Below are positions 24,802 through 32,873 of a DNA stretch of 64,000 bases, one piece after another. How positions within the stretch are numbered: the first letter of the stretch is position 1; the number at the start of each line of letters is the position of its first letter. Origin of the DNA: an uncultured Parabacteroides sp. (lineage in GTDB: Bacteria > Bacteroidota > Bacteroidia > Bacteroidales > Tannerellaceae); assembly GCA_937894065.1 (NCBI GenBank), contig CALCST010000031.1:103564-167563 (forward strand), in the 5' to 3' direction. The position numbers and the translations under genes were made by a program. A model generated the notes under the pieces. That model was given only the letters and a program-made list of their open reading frames with translations, was not told the origin of the DNA and searched no databases.

Positions 24802-26679
24802 TTATCTGCCGAGAAGGACCAGCAAGATGTTTATATCGTTAGGAGATATGCCTGGAATTCGGCTTGCCTGAGCTATCGTCTCCGGGTCTATTCTCGTCAG
24901 CTTCTGTCTGGCTTCAGTCGATAATGATTGGATAGACATGTAGTCGAACTTGCCTTTGATTCGTATATTCTCCAGACGGTTTATTTTGTCTGCGATTACT
25001 TGTTCGCGCTTAATGTAGCCGCTATATTTTATCAGGATTTCTGCAGCTTCAATAATTTCATCTTTTCTGCTTTCCGGAACTTTGTCCAACTCTGCTTTGA
25101 GTGCCGGAATCAATTCTGCAAGATTTGTAAGGTTGAGCTGCGGACGAAGAACCAAAGTCTCAAGTTTGCATCCGTGAGCAAGGGGAGTTGTTCCCAGCTT
25201 TTCCAAACCATCATTTATATATTGAGGTTTGATTGAATAGTTCGCACAGAAATTAATCAACGCATCGCGGCTCTCTTTTTTCTCATTTAGCAATCTATAT
25301 CTGTCTGCTTTTGCCAAACCAAGATTGTATGATTTTTCTGTGAGTCGCATATCTGCATCATCCTGTCGAAGCAAAATTCTGTATTCAGCTCTTGAAGTAA
25401 ACATACGATATGGCTCGTCAACTCCTTTAGTCACCAAGTCGTCGATAAGCACTCCGATATATGCTTCGTCACGTCCAAGGATGAAAGGCTCTCCGCCGTG
25501 GCAATTAATATGAGCATTTATTCCGGCAACCAAACCTTGTCCGCCTGCTTCTTCATATCCTGTTGTTCCGTTTATCTGTCCGGCAAAGAAAAGATTCTTG
25601 ATTTGCTTTGTCTCCAGATTATGGTTTAATTGTGTCGGGTCGAAGAAATCGTATTCTATTGCATAACCCGGACGGAATATCTGAACATCGCGGAATGCAG
25701 GAATTGCCTGTAAAGCCCGAAGCTGAACATCAAGCGGGAGAGAAGATGAGAAACCGTTCAAGTATAATTCTGTTGTGTTTTCACCTTCCGGTTCCAGGAA
25801 CAACTGGTGTTGTGTCTTGTCTGCGAATGTTACAATTTTAGTTTCGATACTTGGGCAATATCTCGGACCAATACTTTTTATCTGTCCGTTGTAAAGAGGA
25901 GAATCAGGCAAACCTTCGCGCAAAATCTCATGGCAACGTTCGTTTGTGAAGCAAGTCCAGCAGCATAGTTGTTTCAGCTCACGATGTACGTTATCCATAT
26001 AGGAGAATTTGTGAAAATCATTTTCTCCTGGCTGCACTTCCATTTCATCGAAATGAACGCTTCGAGCATCAATGCGAACAGGTGTTCCCGTTTTCATTCT
26101 GTCGGATTTAATACCGAGAGAAACCAGTTGCTCAGTCAAACCAGTCGCCGCAGGTTCGGAGATTCGTCCACCTTTTATTTGTGTACGTCCGATATGCATC
26201 AATCCATTCAGGAAAGTTCCGTTTGTCAGAACAACAGCTCCGGCATGAAATTCCACGCCCATTCCTGTTTTCACACCAACAACACGATTACCGTCCATCA
26301 ACAGCTCGTGAACCATATCCTGCCATATGGACAGATTAGGAGTGTTTTCCAAAATACCTCTCCAGCATTCGATGAAACGGGCACGGTCGCTTTGCGCTCT
26401 CGGGCTCCACATTGCAGGGCCTTTACTTCTGTTGAGCATACGGAATTGGATGGCTGTGCGGTCTGTCACTATACCCATCTGTCCGCCCAAGGCATCAATC
26501 TCTCTAACGATTTGACCTTTTGCAATACCACCAACAGCCGGATTACAACTCATCTGGGCAATCTTGTTCATGTCCATTGTGATGAGCAAAGTCTTCGAGC
26601 CTAGATTAGCTGCCGCAGCTGCTGCTTCACAACCGGCATGTCCGGCTCCTACAACTATTACATCGTAATTGAAAATCAT
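24802..26679 (-). CDS. mnmG: tRNA uridine-34 carboxymethylaminomethyl synthase MnmG
   Basis: FAD subunit of the MnmE-MnmG complex, which installs cmnm5 on wobble uridine 34 of several tRNAs. It has 625 residues. The N-terminal FAD motif is VVGAGHAGCEAA, followed by KIAQMSCNPAVGGIAKGQIVREIDALGG, a conserved GidA signature. The second signature is NGTTGYEEAAGGQGL-like (GTTGYEEAGGQGLVAG), and the C-terminal helical domain ends IPGISPNDINILLV. mnmE is not in the window. It has its own promoter at 26708-26716. Confidence 0.97.
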   Translation of the reverse strand: MIFNYDVIVVGAGHAGCEAAAAAANLGSKTLLITMDMNKIAQMSCNPAVGGIAKGQIVREIDALGGQMGIVTDRTAIQFRMLNRSKGPAMWSPRAQSDRARFIECWRGILENTPNLSIWQDMVHELLMDGNRVVGVKTGMGVEFHAGAVVLTNGTFLNGLMHIGRTQIKGGRISEPAATGLTEQLVSLGIKSDRMKTGTPVRIDARSVHFDEMEVQPGENDFHKFSYMDNVHRELKQLCCWTCFTNERCHEILREGLPDSPLYNGQIKSIGPRYCPSIETKIVTFADKTQHQLFLEPEGENTTELYLNGFSSSLPLDVQLRALQAIPAFRDVQIFRPGYAIEYDFFDPTQLNHNLETKQIKNLFFAGQINGTTGYEEAGGQGLVAGINAHINCHGGEPFILGRDEAYIGVLIDDLVTKGVDEPYRMFTSRAEYRILLRQDDADMRLTEKSYNLGLAKADRYRLLNEKKESRDALINFCANYSIKPQYINDGLEKLGTTPLAHGCKLETLVLRPQLNLTNLAELIPALKAELDKVPESRKDEIIEAAEILIKYSGYIKREQVIADKINRLENIRIKGKFDYMSIQSLSTEARQKLTRIDPETIAQASRIPGISPNDINILLVLLGR

Positions 26680-26707
26680 CGTATATTTTTCTGTTTTTTA
26701 TTCTTTT

Positions 26708-26716
26708 GCAAAGATA
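26708..26716 (-). promoter_or_regulatory. Promoter -7 element for mnmG
   Basis: Minus-strand TATCTTTGC lies 28 bp upstream of the mnmG start. Confidence 0.6.
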
Positions 26717-26837
26717 GTTAAGATGTAGCAGACAACCATTGCTCTTATTCTTTTTTATGGAATCCTCGGCGGGTAGCAGTGTTTGTGGTTTGTGGTATGA
26801 AATATCTTCGAACAAAAGTTTTGGAGGCTTCGAATCC

Positions 26838-26925
26838 GTTTTTTGCAGGGCCGAACCCAAATTCGCGTGGGGCCGTATATATTTAAACGTAGGACCGGAC
26901 CTACGCGCCGGCAGGTTCGGTCCTA
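26838..26925. repeat. Family D GC-rich hairpin with two alternative partners
   Basis: TAGGACCGGACCT (26890-26902) pairs with AGGTTCGGTCCTA (26913-26925) at 12 of 13 positions around a GC-rich 10-nt loop. The right arm also complements GGGCCGAACC at 26848-26857 (9 of 10 with 26914-26923), so two exclusive folds are possible. It is strikingly GC-rich against AT-rich flanks and lies between ybeY and mnmG, both leftward. No T-run follows on either strand. Confidence 0.75.
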
Positions 26926-26954
26926 TATTTTGGAATATATAATATGTATTGTCA

Positions 26955-27383
26955 TCACTTACATTCTTCTGGAAGTATGGCAAGAGCTTTGTTTTCGTTC
27001 TCTTCCATAATTTCTCTTTCTCCCGGACCTTTGTCGTTTATTCCGCAAAGATGAAGAATTCCGTGGATTATTGTACGGTGAAGTTCTTCGTTATATTCTG
27101 TATTGAATTTTTCAGCGTTAGTCTTCACAGTATCCAAGCTTATGAACAGGTCGCCGGATATTTTATTCCCGCTAGTATAATCGAAAGTGATAATATCCGT
27201 ATAATAATCGTGCTGCAAATACTGACGGTTTACTTCCAGTATTTTTTCATCAGAACAGAAAATATAGGAAATATCTCCGGTTTTTTTTCCATGTGTTTCC
27301 GCCACTTTTCTTACCCATCCACTCACTGCGTCCTGGTTTATGGCTGGAAGTTCTATGTCTTCGGAATAATAAAAAATTGCCAT
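26955..27383 (-). CDS. ybeY: rRNA maturation endoribonuclease YbeY
   Basis: Zinc endoribonuclease of the UPF0054 family, acting in 16S rRNA 3'-end maturation and ribosome quality control. It has 142 residues. The signature HGILHLCGINDKGPGERE keeps the first two metal-binding histidines (HxxxH), but the third, in the common HGxLHLxGYDH pattern, is replaced: the residues after CG are INDK. I recall similar CGYxDK forms in other Bacteroidetes, so this may be a clade trait. It is upstream of mnmG, with a family D hairpin between them. Confidence 0.9.
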   Translation of the reverse strand: MAIFYYSEDIELPAINQDAVSGWVRKVAETHGKKTGDISYIFCSDEKILEVNRQYLQHDYYTDIITFDYTSGNKISGDLFISLDTVKTNAEKFNTEYNEELHRTIIHGILHLCGINDKGPGEREIMEENENKALAILPEECK

Positions 27384-27410
27384 CTTTTTATTTGTTTGAA
27401 GTTTGATTCT

Positions 27411-27419
27411 GCGAAATTA
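27411..27419 (-). promoter_or_regulatory. Promoter -7 element for ybeY
   Basis: Minus-strand TAATTTCGC, one mismatch from consensus, lies 27 bp upstream of the start. Confidence 0.45.
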
Positions 27420-27586
27420 ATCTATTTCGTTTTGCTTTTCAAATCTTCTATAATTTTGTGTGATTTTTTATCTTTGAGCAAAGAAATGAATATTGCTTTG
27501 TTGAGTGATAATAGTGCTAACTGAAATATGATTCAAGTCTCAGAACTTAGAGTATATGATTTTGTCTAACAATAAACTTTTATGAT

Positions 27587-28396
27587 ATGAAACGATTACT
27601 TTGGTTAACCATGCTTTGCTGTCTGTTTGTTTTGACAGCCCAAGCTTCAGATTATGTTTACAAGCGCAACATTCCTTATCGTGCGCAAATGCCCAATGCT
27701 TATGCCGACTCAATGTGCCGGTTGGATATTGCCAGTCCTGAAGGTGCAGCAAAATCTCCGGTTCTGGTTTGGTTTCATGGAGGAGGACTTACAGGAGGTA
27801 GCCGTGAAATTCCAGAAGAATTATTGAAAGAAGGTTTGATAGTTGTAGGTGTTGAATACCGTTTGTCGCCACAAGTGAAAACTTTGGAGATTGTTGATGA
27901 TGCCGCTGCTGCAGTTGCATGGGTTTTCAATAATATTGGAGAATATGGAGGTGACACTTCTTCCATATATATTGCTGGACATTCAGCCGGAGGATATTTG
28001 GTTAATATGATTGGATTGGATAAATCGTGGCTGCAGAAATATAATGTAGATGCAGATTTGCTAGCAGGAATTATTCCTTTCAGCGGTCAGGTCATAACAC
28101 ACTTTGCCACCAGAAAGGAGCAAGGCCTGGAACCATTGCAACCAACTATTGACAGGACTGCTCCTCTGTATCATGTAAGAAAAGATTGCGCACCGATTCT
28201 GATAATCTCCGGCGACAGAGAAAAAGAGCTCTTTGGCAGATACGAGGAGACAGCCTATTTCTGGAGAATGCTAAAACTTGTCGGTCATCCTGATGTTACG
28301 ATTTACGAACTCGACGGTTTCGACCACGGAACAATGTGCCGCGCAGGTTTCCCGCTAGCAATTGATTTCATCCGTCAGCATCAGTTGAAGAAATAA
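27587..28396 (+). CDS. Secreted alpha/beta-hydrolase (acetylxylan-esterase-like)
   Basis: A 269-residue protein with a signal peptide (about 1-20, ending TAQA). The HSL/BD-FAE-type features are oxyanion motif HGGG (64-67), nucleophile motif GHSAG (131-135, Ser133), acid segment ISGDRE and C-terminal His in DGFDHGTM. The body fits enzymes that take acyl groups off sugars or small esters. A TATCTTTGA promoter-like site lies at 27471-27479. Its last 16 bp overlap the 3' end of the minus-strand mntA-like gene. Confidence 0.85.
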   Translation: MKRLLWLTMLCCLFVLTAQASDYVYKRNIPYRAQMPNAYADSMCRLDIASPEGAAKSPVLVWFHGGGLTGGSREIPEELLKEGLIVVGVEYRLSPQVKTLEIVDDAAAAVAWVFNNIGEYGGDTSSIYIAGHSAGGYLVNMIGLDKSWLQKYNVDADLLAGIIPFSGQVITHFATRKEQGLEPLQPTIDRTAPLYHVRKDCAPILIISGDREKELFGRYEETAYFWRMLKLVGHPDVTIYELDGFDHGTMCRAGFPLAIDFIRQHQLKK

Positions 28397-28728
28397 TTTG
28401 CCATATTCAGGTCGCGTCTGTAGATTGTGATTCCAACTCTTTCAATGTGCGATCTCAATCCTGCATTTTTTATTCCTCTAAAGTCAACAAGATCTATCAT
28501 GAAAGGAATAAGAGATGCTTCGAATATTGCCAGAATTGTAGATATATCATCCAGATTTATTTTCTCTCCGATAATGGCAATGTCGATATCTGAGCCTTTC
28601 TTAGGGCAGCCTTTAGCTCGCGAGCCAAATAATACAGCTTCCTTCACTTTGGGGAAGCTGTATAAAATTCTATGAATTTCTTTCAGCGTTTCCTTGTCTA
28701 ATCCTGTGTTACCAAATTCCCAAGCCAT
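28381..28728 (-). CDS. mntA: MntA-type nucleotidyltransferase antitoxin
   Basis: A 115-residue minimal nucleotidyltransferase. The GSx10DxD motif is intact: GS at 35-36 and DID at 47-49. In characterised MntA/HepT pairs this enzyme adds AMP groups to a tyrosine of the HEPN toxin and so silences it. It is the second gene of the pair: its start overlaps the hepT-like gene by 31 bp, so the two are translationally coupled. Its 3' end overlaps the convergent esterase gene by 16 bp. Confidence 0.85.
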   Translation of the reverse strand: MAWEFGNTGLDKETLKEIHRILYSFPKVKEAVLFGSRAKGCPKKGSDIDIAIIGEKINLDDISTILAIFEASLIPFMIDLVDFRGIKNAGLRSHIERVGITIYRRDLNMANYFFN

Positions 28729-29147
28729 TCGTGAAGTTCTTTTAGTTGGTCATAATATTTGTCTTGTATTTCCGAAACAACATGAAGCGAAACATCTTCG
28801 TAGTAGGAATGTGCCATCATGTTTCGGTCGTTCAAAGCCTTCAGCCACGGTTTGGCGTCAGAAATGAATCCACATTGAAAAGCTTTTCTGATTGCATGCT
28901 TTGGCGATGAAACATGAAACCCTTCCGACTCCAGATAATCCTTCAATGTTTTCCATCCGAGTTCGAACGTATACTCAAATGTCTGTATCAGTCCTGCCTG
29001 GAGCAGAAAATGATTCGGCTCATGTTTAATAATAGTAATAGCTTCGGTCAGTCTGCCAAAAGCCTTAGTGTAATAATTGAATCGTTGTTTCCATCTGATG
29101 TCATAATCTATTTCCTCTTTGACATCTTCTTTTTGTTCTTCTTCCAT
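28698..29147 (-). CDS. hepT: HepT-type HEPN ribonuclease toxin
   Basis: A 149-residue helical HI0074-family protein. The HEPN active-site motif Rx4HxY is present (R108, H113, Y115 in RNMMAHSYY), so RNase activity and the tyrosine modified by MntA are both plausible. Family segments GLIQTFEYTFELGWKTLKDYL and ISDAKPWLKAL are clear. An acidic 15-residue leader (MEEEQKEDVKEEID) precedes the domain. Toxin-antitoxin function is inferred from the pair and its motifs; older annotation calls it a nucleotidyltransferase substrate-binding protein. Confidence 0.85.
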   Translation of the reverse strand: MEEEQKEDVKEEIDYDIRWKQRFNYYTKAFGRLTEAITIIKHEPNHFLLQAGLIQTFEYTFELGWKTLKDYLESEGFHVSSPKHAIRKAFQCGFISDAKPWLKALNDRNMMAHSYYEDVSLHVVSEIQDKYYDQLKELHEWLGNLVTQD

Positions 29148-29191
29148 CTTTAATTTTTAGTCATGTAGTCATAAATGTCTTTTCTGTTTCG

Positions 29192-30427
29192 TCAGCTTCC
29201 GAAAAACAGATAAGCCAGACCAATTGAAGCCAGCGCTCCGGCAAGGTCTGCCAGTAAAGAGCATGAAACTGTGTATCGTGAATTTCGTATGCCGACGCTT
29301 CCGTAATATAAGGCAACCACATAAAAAGTCGTATCGCTCGAACCTTGAACTATTGAAGCCAGTCTGCCTACGAACGAATCCGCTCCGTAAGTATTCATCG
29401 CGTCAAGCATCATCCCGCGGGCACCGCTTCCGCTCAATGGTTTCATAAGCATTGTTGGCAAGGCTTCGACAAAATCGGAATTAAGTCCGACTGCTTCCAC
29501 ACAAAATCTTACTGCATCAATCACAAAATTCATCGCCCCCGAAGCTCGGAACACACCTATTGCCACTAGCACGGCTATAAGATATGGTATAATAGTTATT
29601 GCTGTTTGAAATCCTTCTTTTGCTCCTTCAATAAAAGTTTCATAAACGTTTATACGTTTTCTGATGCCACTAACAATAAATCCACAAATAATAGAGAATA
29701 GGAGAGTGTTGGCAAAAACTGTGGAATAAAGAGAAACTTCCTCTTGCGGCATTGAGCGGAACAGAACTACCAAACCTCCGATTAATGTTATCAGACCGCC
29801 GAAAAACAATATAAGATTCTTCTGTAGAATATTTATTCTCTGTTTGAAGCATACGGCAAGAATCGCAACGAGTGTTGAAGTGAAAGTTGCCAGCATAATA
29901 GGCAGGAACACATCCGAAGGATTTGCCGCGCCAAGCTGGGCACGATACATCATAATAGTGATTGGTATCAGTGTCAGCCCCGATGCATTTATGCAAAGAA
30001 ACATAATCATCGGATTGCTTGCCGTGTCTTTATCCTTGTTGAATTCCTGCATTTGTTGCATTGCTTTCAATCCCATCGGAGTCGCAGCATTGTCAAGTCC
30101 GAGCAGGTTTGCTGAAAGATTCATGAATATCGAACCCGTCACCGGATGCTCTTTTGGAATCTCCGGAAACAATTTGCAGAAAACAGGAGAAGCAAGTTTG
30201 GCGAAAGCTTGGATAACTCCACCCTTTTCTCCGATTTTCATAATGCCGAGCCAGAGAGAAAGTACGCCGGTCAGACCGATTGAAATCTCAAATCCTGTTT
30301 TTGCCGACGAGAACGTGTTATTGATAATCTCAGTGAACACATTTGTATCTCCGAGAAAAACAAGCTTTCCCATTGCCACCACAAAAGCAATCAGAAAGAA
30401 TCCAATCCATATATAGTTCAATACCAT
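29192..30427 (-). CDS. Fused SpmA/SpmB-like nucleoside-recognition membrane protein
   Basis: A 411-residue inner-membrane protein with two gate/nucleoside-recognition domains. The first half (about 1-200) resembles spore maturation protein A (GLTGVLSLWLGIMKIGEKGG, MNLSANLLGLDNAATPMGLKAMQ), the second SpmB (AKEGFQTAITIIPYLIAVLVAIGVFRASG, PTMLMKPLSGSGARGMMLD). The two proteins are separate in Bacillus, where they aid spore core dehydration. This organism shows no sign of sporulating, so the role is probably transport or another membrane function. Own promoter at 30454-30462. Confidence 0.85.
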   Translation of the reverse strand: MVLNYIWIGFFLIAFVVAMGKLVFLGDTNVFTEIINNTFSSAKTGFEISIGLTGVLSLWLGIMKIGEKGGVIQAFAKLASPVFCKLFPEIPKEHPVTGSIFMNLSANLLGLDNAATPMGLKAMQQMQEFNKDKDTASNPMIMFLCINASGLTLIPITIMMYRAQLGAANPSDVFLPIMLATFTSTLVAILAVCFKQRINILQKNLILFFGGLITLIGGLVVLFRSMPQEEVSLYSTVFANTLLFSIICGFIVSGIRKRINVYETFIEGAKEGFQTAITIIPYLIAVLVAIGVFRASGAMNFVIDAVRFCVEAVGLNSDFVEALPTMLMKPLSGSGARGMMLDAMNTYGADSFVGRLASIVQGSSDTTFYVVALYYGSVGIRNSRYTVSCSLLADLAGALASIGLAYLFFGS

Positions 30428-30453
30428 TTTTTAAGAAGTTTAGTCTTATGGCT

Positions 30454-30462
30454 GCAAATGTA
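30454..30462 (-). promoter_or_regulatory. Promoter -7 element for SpmA/B-like gene
   Basis: Minus-strand TACATTTGC lies 26 bp upstream of the start. Confidence 0.55.
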
Positions 30463-30485
30463 AGTTATTTATACAGACGAGAAAA

Positions 30486-30537
30486 ATAAAAAAGCTGCAA
30501 ACCCATGAGCTTTTGTGCTTTCCGGTTTTGCAGCTAT
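30486..30537 (-). terminator. Terminator of the PHP phosphoesterase gene
   Basis: On the minus strand the stem AGCTGCAAAACC...GGGTTTGCAGCT is followed by a T-run. It lies about 120 bp after the PHP gene stop. Confidence 0.75.
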
Positions 30538-30656
30538 GCCTTTTTCATTGGTTGGTTTAAAGGCCAGGGAAAATGAAATGTATGTGCGTTTAAGTAAATG
30601 TAAGAGCTAGAATTTTCATTTACGCTTTGTTAAGAGAAAAATATATGTGATGTTTT

Positions 30657-31733
30657 TCAAAGTCTAAAGCTATAGGTTAAACCTTTTCCCGGTGCAATCC
30701 ACAAATTAGTCACTTCGAAGTTTACATCGCCTTGCGTTTTGTTGTTTTCGAAGCGAACAGATATTGTGTGTTTGCAGTGCGGTTTTATAGTGTATTCACG
30801 GAAATAGATAACATCTTTGTCGTGTTCAGTCTTTTTCAGATTGAACTCCAGGTCAGAGTCATTATATAATGTAACTCTTGCGCTGTTTCCATTTCTTTTT
30901 ATTGATTCAATTTTAATGGAGTTTTCGAAAATCTCTTTCAGGAACACTTCTTCGCCTATTAGATTGTTCTGATGATAAACGGCTGTCCTGCGATTTTCCA
31001 AAGCTTCGCGTATTCCCGCCTCGCTTCTTTCCTTAGCGAAGACGAGTGTCATTGTTCTGTGTTCGCCTTTGGCAAAATCAATATCTGCCTGTATTGGCTG
31101 GTGAACATCAGAATTACCCATCATTGTAAGTTTCTTGTCCAGACACCACTGGTGAGCTTCCGGGGAATAATTCCCGTTTACAACTTCAATACCATGCATG
31201 CATCCGCTGTTCAACAAATCTGTGTGAGCGTCCCACCAAAGAGTTGTGTCCGGTTGCTGTGTGTCCCATGCCGGATGATTCCAGAATATGAAAGCATTTT
31301 GCTTCTTTGCTTCGTTGAAAGCATCTTTATATTCTTTTTTGTCCAAGGCATCAGCATCCGAAATGAATATGGCATTGCTGTGTCCCGGCGGCATCGAACG
31401 AGTGATTTCGCTACCTTTTATAAGGATGATATTTCTGTCGTCAGCATATTTCTTTGCAATATCAAATGAACGGTCGTGAGCTGCATTTATATCTTCCTTG
31501 TGCGGACGATATTCGATGTGCTCAGTTAGAGAAATAGCATCAAGTCCTTCTCTGTATGCTTCGTCAACTCGCACTGTTGGCCAAACTGTTCCGTCCGAGA
31601 AAACTGTATGGATATGGAAATCGCATTTCAGAGTTTCGTAACCTTTCAGGTCTGGAATCTGTATTTCGTTTCTTGTCTGTGCCTGACAGAACATTGAAAC
31701 TAACAAAGCCGGAATTAATAAACTCTTTTTCAT
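30657..31733 (-). CDS. Secreted PHP-domain phosphoesterase-like protein
   Basis: A 358-residue protein from Met at 31733, chosen because it opens a good signal peptide (MKKSLLIPALLVSMFCQAQ); an upstream start would overlap the promoter. The PHP metal-binding pattern begins at DFHIHTVFSDG, followed by LTEHIEYRPH, GSEITR, FWNHPAWD, GIEVVNG and MGNSDVHQP, giving the expected His/Asp/Glu ligands. A C-terminal domain of about 80 residues looks like a beta-sandwich. It probably hydrolyses a phosphate ester or related bond outside the cytoplasm; the substrate is unknown. Confidence 0.85.
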   Translation of the reverse strand: MKKSLLIPALLVSMFCQAQTRNEIQIPDLKGYETLKCDFHIHTVFSDGTVWPTVRVDEAYREGLDAISLTEHIEYRPHKEDINAAHDRSFDIAKKYADDRNIILIKGSEITRSMPPGHSNAIFISDADALDKKEYKDAFNEAKKQNAFIFWNHPAWDTQQPDTTLWWDAHTDLLNSGCMHGIEVVNGNYSPEAHQWCLDKKLTMMGNSDVHQPIQADIDFAKGEHRTMTLVFAKERSEAGIREALENRRTAVYHQNNLIGEEVFLKEIFENSIKIESIKRNGNSARVTLYNDSDLEFNLKKTEHDKDVIYFREYTIKPHCKHTISVRFENNKTQGDVNFEVTNLWIAPGKGLTYSFRL

Positions 31734-31757
31734 CAGATATTGTTTTCTTTTGCGAGA

Positions 31758-31765
31758 GCAAAGTA
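31758..31765 (-). promoter_or_regulatory. Promoter -7 element for PHP gene
   Basis: Minus-strand TACTTTGC lies 24 bp upstream of the chosen start and excludes the longer frame. Confidence 0.5.
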
Positions 31766-31817
31766 ACAGCATCTACTTTTCAGAAAGGTTTAGGCTTGGT
31801 TACAATTTAATGACATA

Positions 31818-32711
31818 TTACTTTTTTGTGGAAAAGAATACGCCGAGAAGAACCAGAACAACTCCGCCAATAGCATAAACCGTAAGTTTTTCATCCAGAA
31901 ACATCGAAGCGGCTACGGTTGTGAAAAGCGGATTCAGATAAAGATAGTTTGACGATTGTATTGTTCCAAGCTGCTTCAGAACAATATTCCACACAACAAA
32001 ACAAACCAGCGAAGCCAACACTCCAAGAAAAGCCAGATTCATCCAAACAGCAGGATTGGCAAAACCTTCCGCAGCGAAACTGAAAGGCTTCAGCAGAAAT
32101 ACCGGCAAAACAGTAAGCAATCCGTAAAAGAAAACTTTTCTGGTGATAAATGCTGAATTATATCTTCCCGACAGTTTCCTTATGATAAGACTATAGACCG
32201 ACCACGACAATGCTGCAGCAAGTGTCAGCAAATCTCCTGCAGGAGAAAGTTGCAGCACGAAGCTGCCGTTGAATATAAGCAGGGCAACTCCGATTAATGC
32301 AATTACCGAACCAACAATAATCGGCCGATTCACTTTCTCTTCTTTGTCGGTTAGCAGCGACAGCATTGTTGTCAGCAGCGGAGTTGTACATATAATAAAT
32401 GCAACATTTGTAGTTTGCGTATAACTCAAAGCCGTATTTTCAGTCAGGAAATAAAGACTTCCTCCCGTAAAGCCGGAGAGAAGAAGAAGCAATTCGTCTC
32501 GCCAACTCTTGGCAAACAGTTTTGCCGGAGAAATAAACCAAATGCCGATGTAGGCAACAAGGAAACGGAGAAGAAATATCTCGTGTGGCTGCAAACCATT
32601 TTCGATAAGAACTTTTGTTGATATGAATGTTGTTCCCCAAACACCAACAGTTAGTATCGCAAGTATGTGATACAGTTTGGAAGATTCTTTTGTAGGCAGA
32701 ATATTATTCAT
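31818..32711 (-). CDS. EamA/DMT-superfamily transporter
   Basis: A 297-residue inner-membrane protein of the drug/metabolite transporter superfamily with about ten hydrophobic helices in two EamA repeats. The first contains WGTTFISTKVLIENGLQP and ALSYTQTTNVAFIICTTPLL; the second starts LLTLAAALSWSVYSLIIRKL and ends VYAIGGVVLVLLGVFFS. Relatives export amino acids, metabolites or drugs, and the substrate here cannot be told. It has its own promoter (minus-strand TAATTTTGC, 32733-32741), divergent from the sulfatase gene. Confidence 0.88.
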   Translation of the reverse strand: MNNILPTKESSKLYHILAILTVGVWGTTFISTKVLIENGLQPHEIFLLRFLVAYIGIWFISPAKLFAKSWRDELLLLLSGFTGGSLYFLTENTALSYTQTTNVAFIICTTPLLTTMLSLLTDKEEKVNRPIIVGSVIALIGVALLIFNGSFVLQLSPAGDLLTLAAALSWSVYSLIIRKLSGRYNSAFITRKVFFYGLLTVLPVFLLKPFSFAAEGFANPAVWMNLAFLGVLASLVCFVVWNIVLKQLGTIQSSNYLYLNPLFTTVAASMFLDEKLTVYAIGGVVLVLLGVFFSTKK

Positions 32712-32732
32712 GACTGTCTGTATAAAAACGAG

Positions 32733-32741
32733 GCAAAATTA
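32733..32741 (-). promoter_or_regulatory. Promoter -7 element for EamA gene
   Basis: Minus-strand TAATTTTGC lies 21 bp upstream of the start. Confidence 0.55.
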
Positions 32742-32873
32742 GTGATTAAATCTTCAATTTTAATATTTTTGCTTTGTTATGTCAATTTTGTTAACTCCGG
32801 AAATTTTGATGACATTCACTTTGTGTTTCCTTTGAAATTTCTTCATATAAATCAATAAAACAGAATATCTCTT

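Noticed and set aside
26739..26942. A 67-residue open frame on the plus strand
   Set aside because: It lies over the GC-rich hairpin and the mnmG promoter, and has no ribosome-binding site or recognisable motif.
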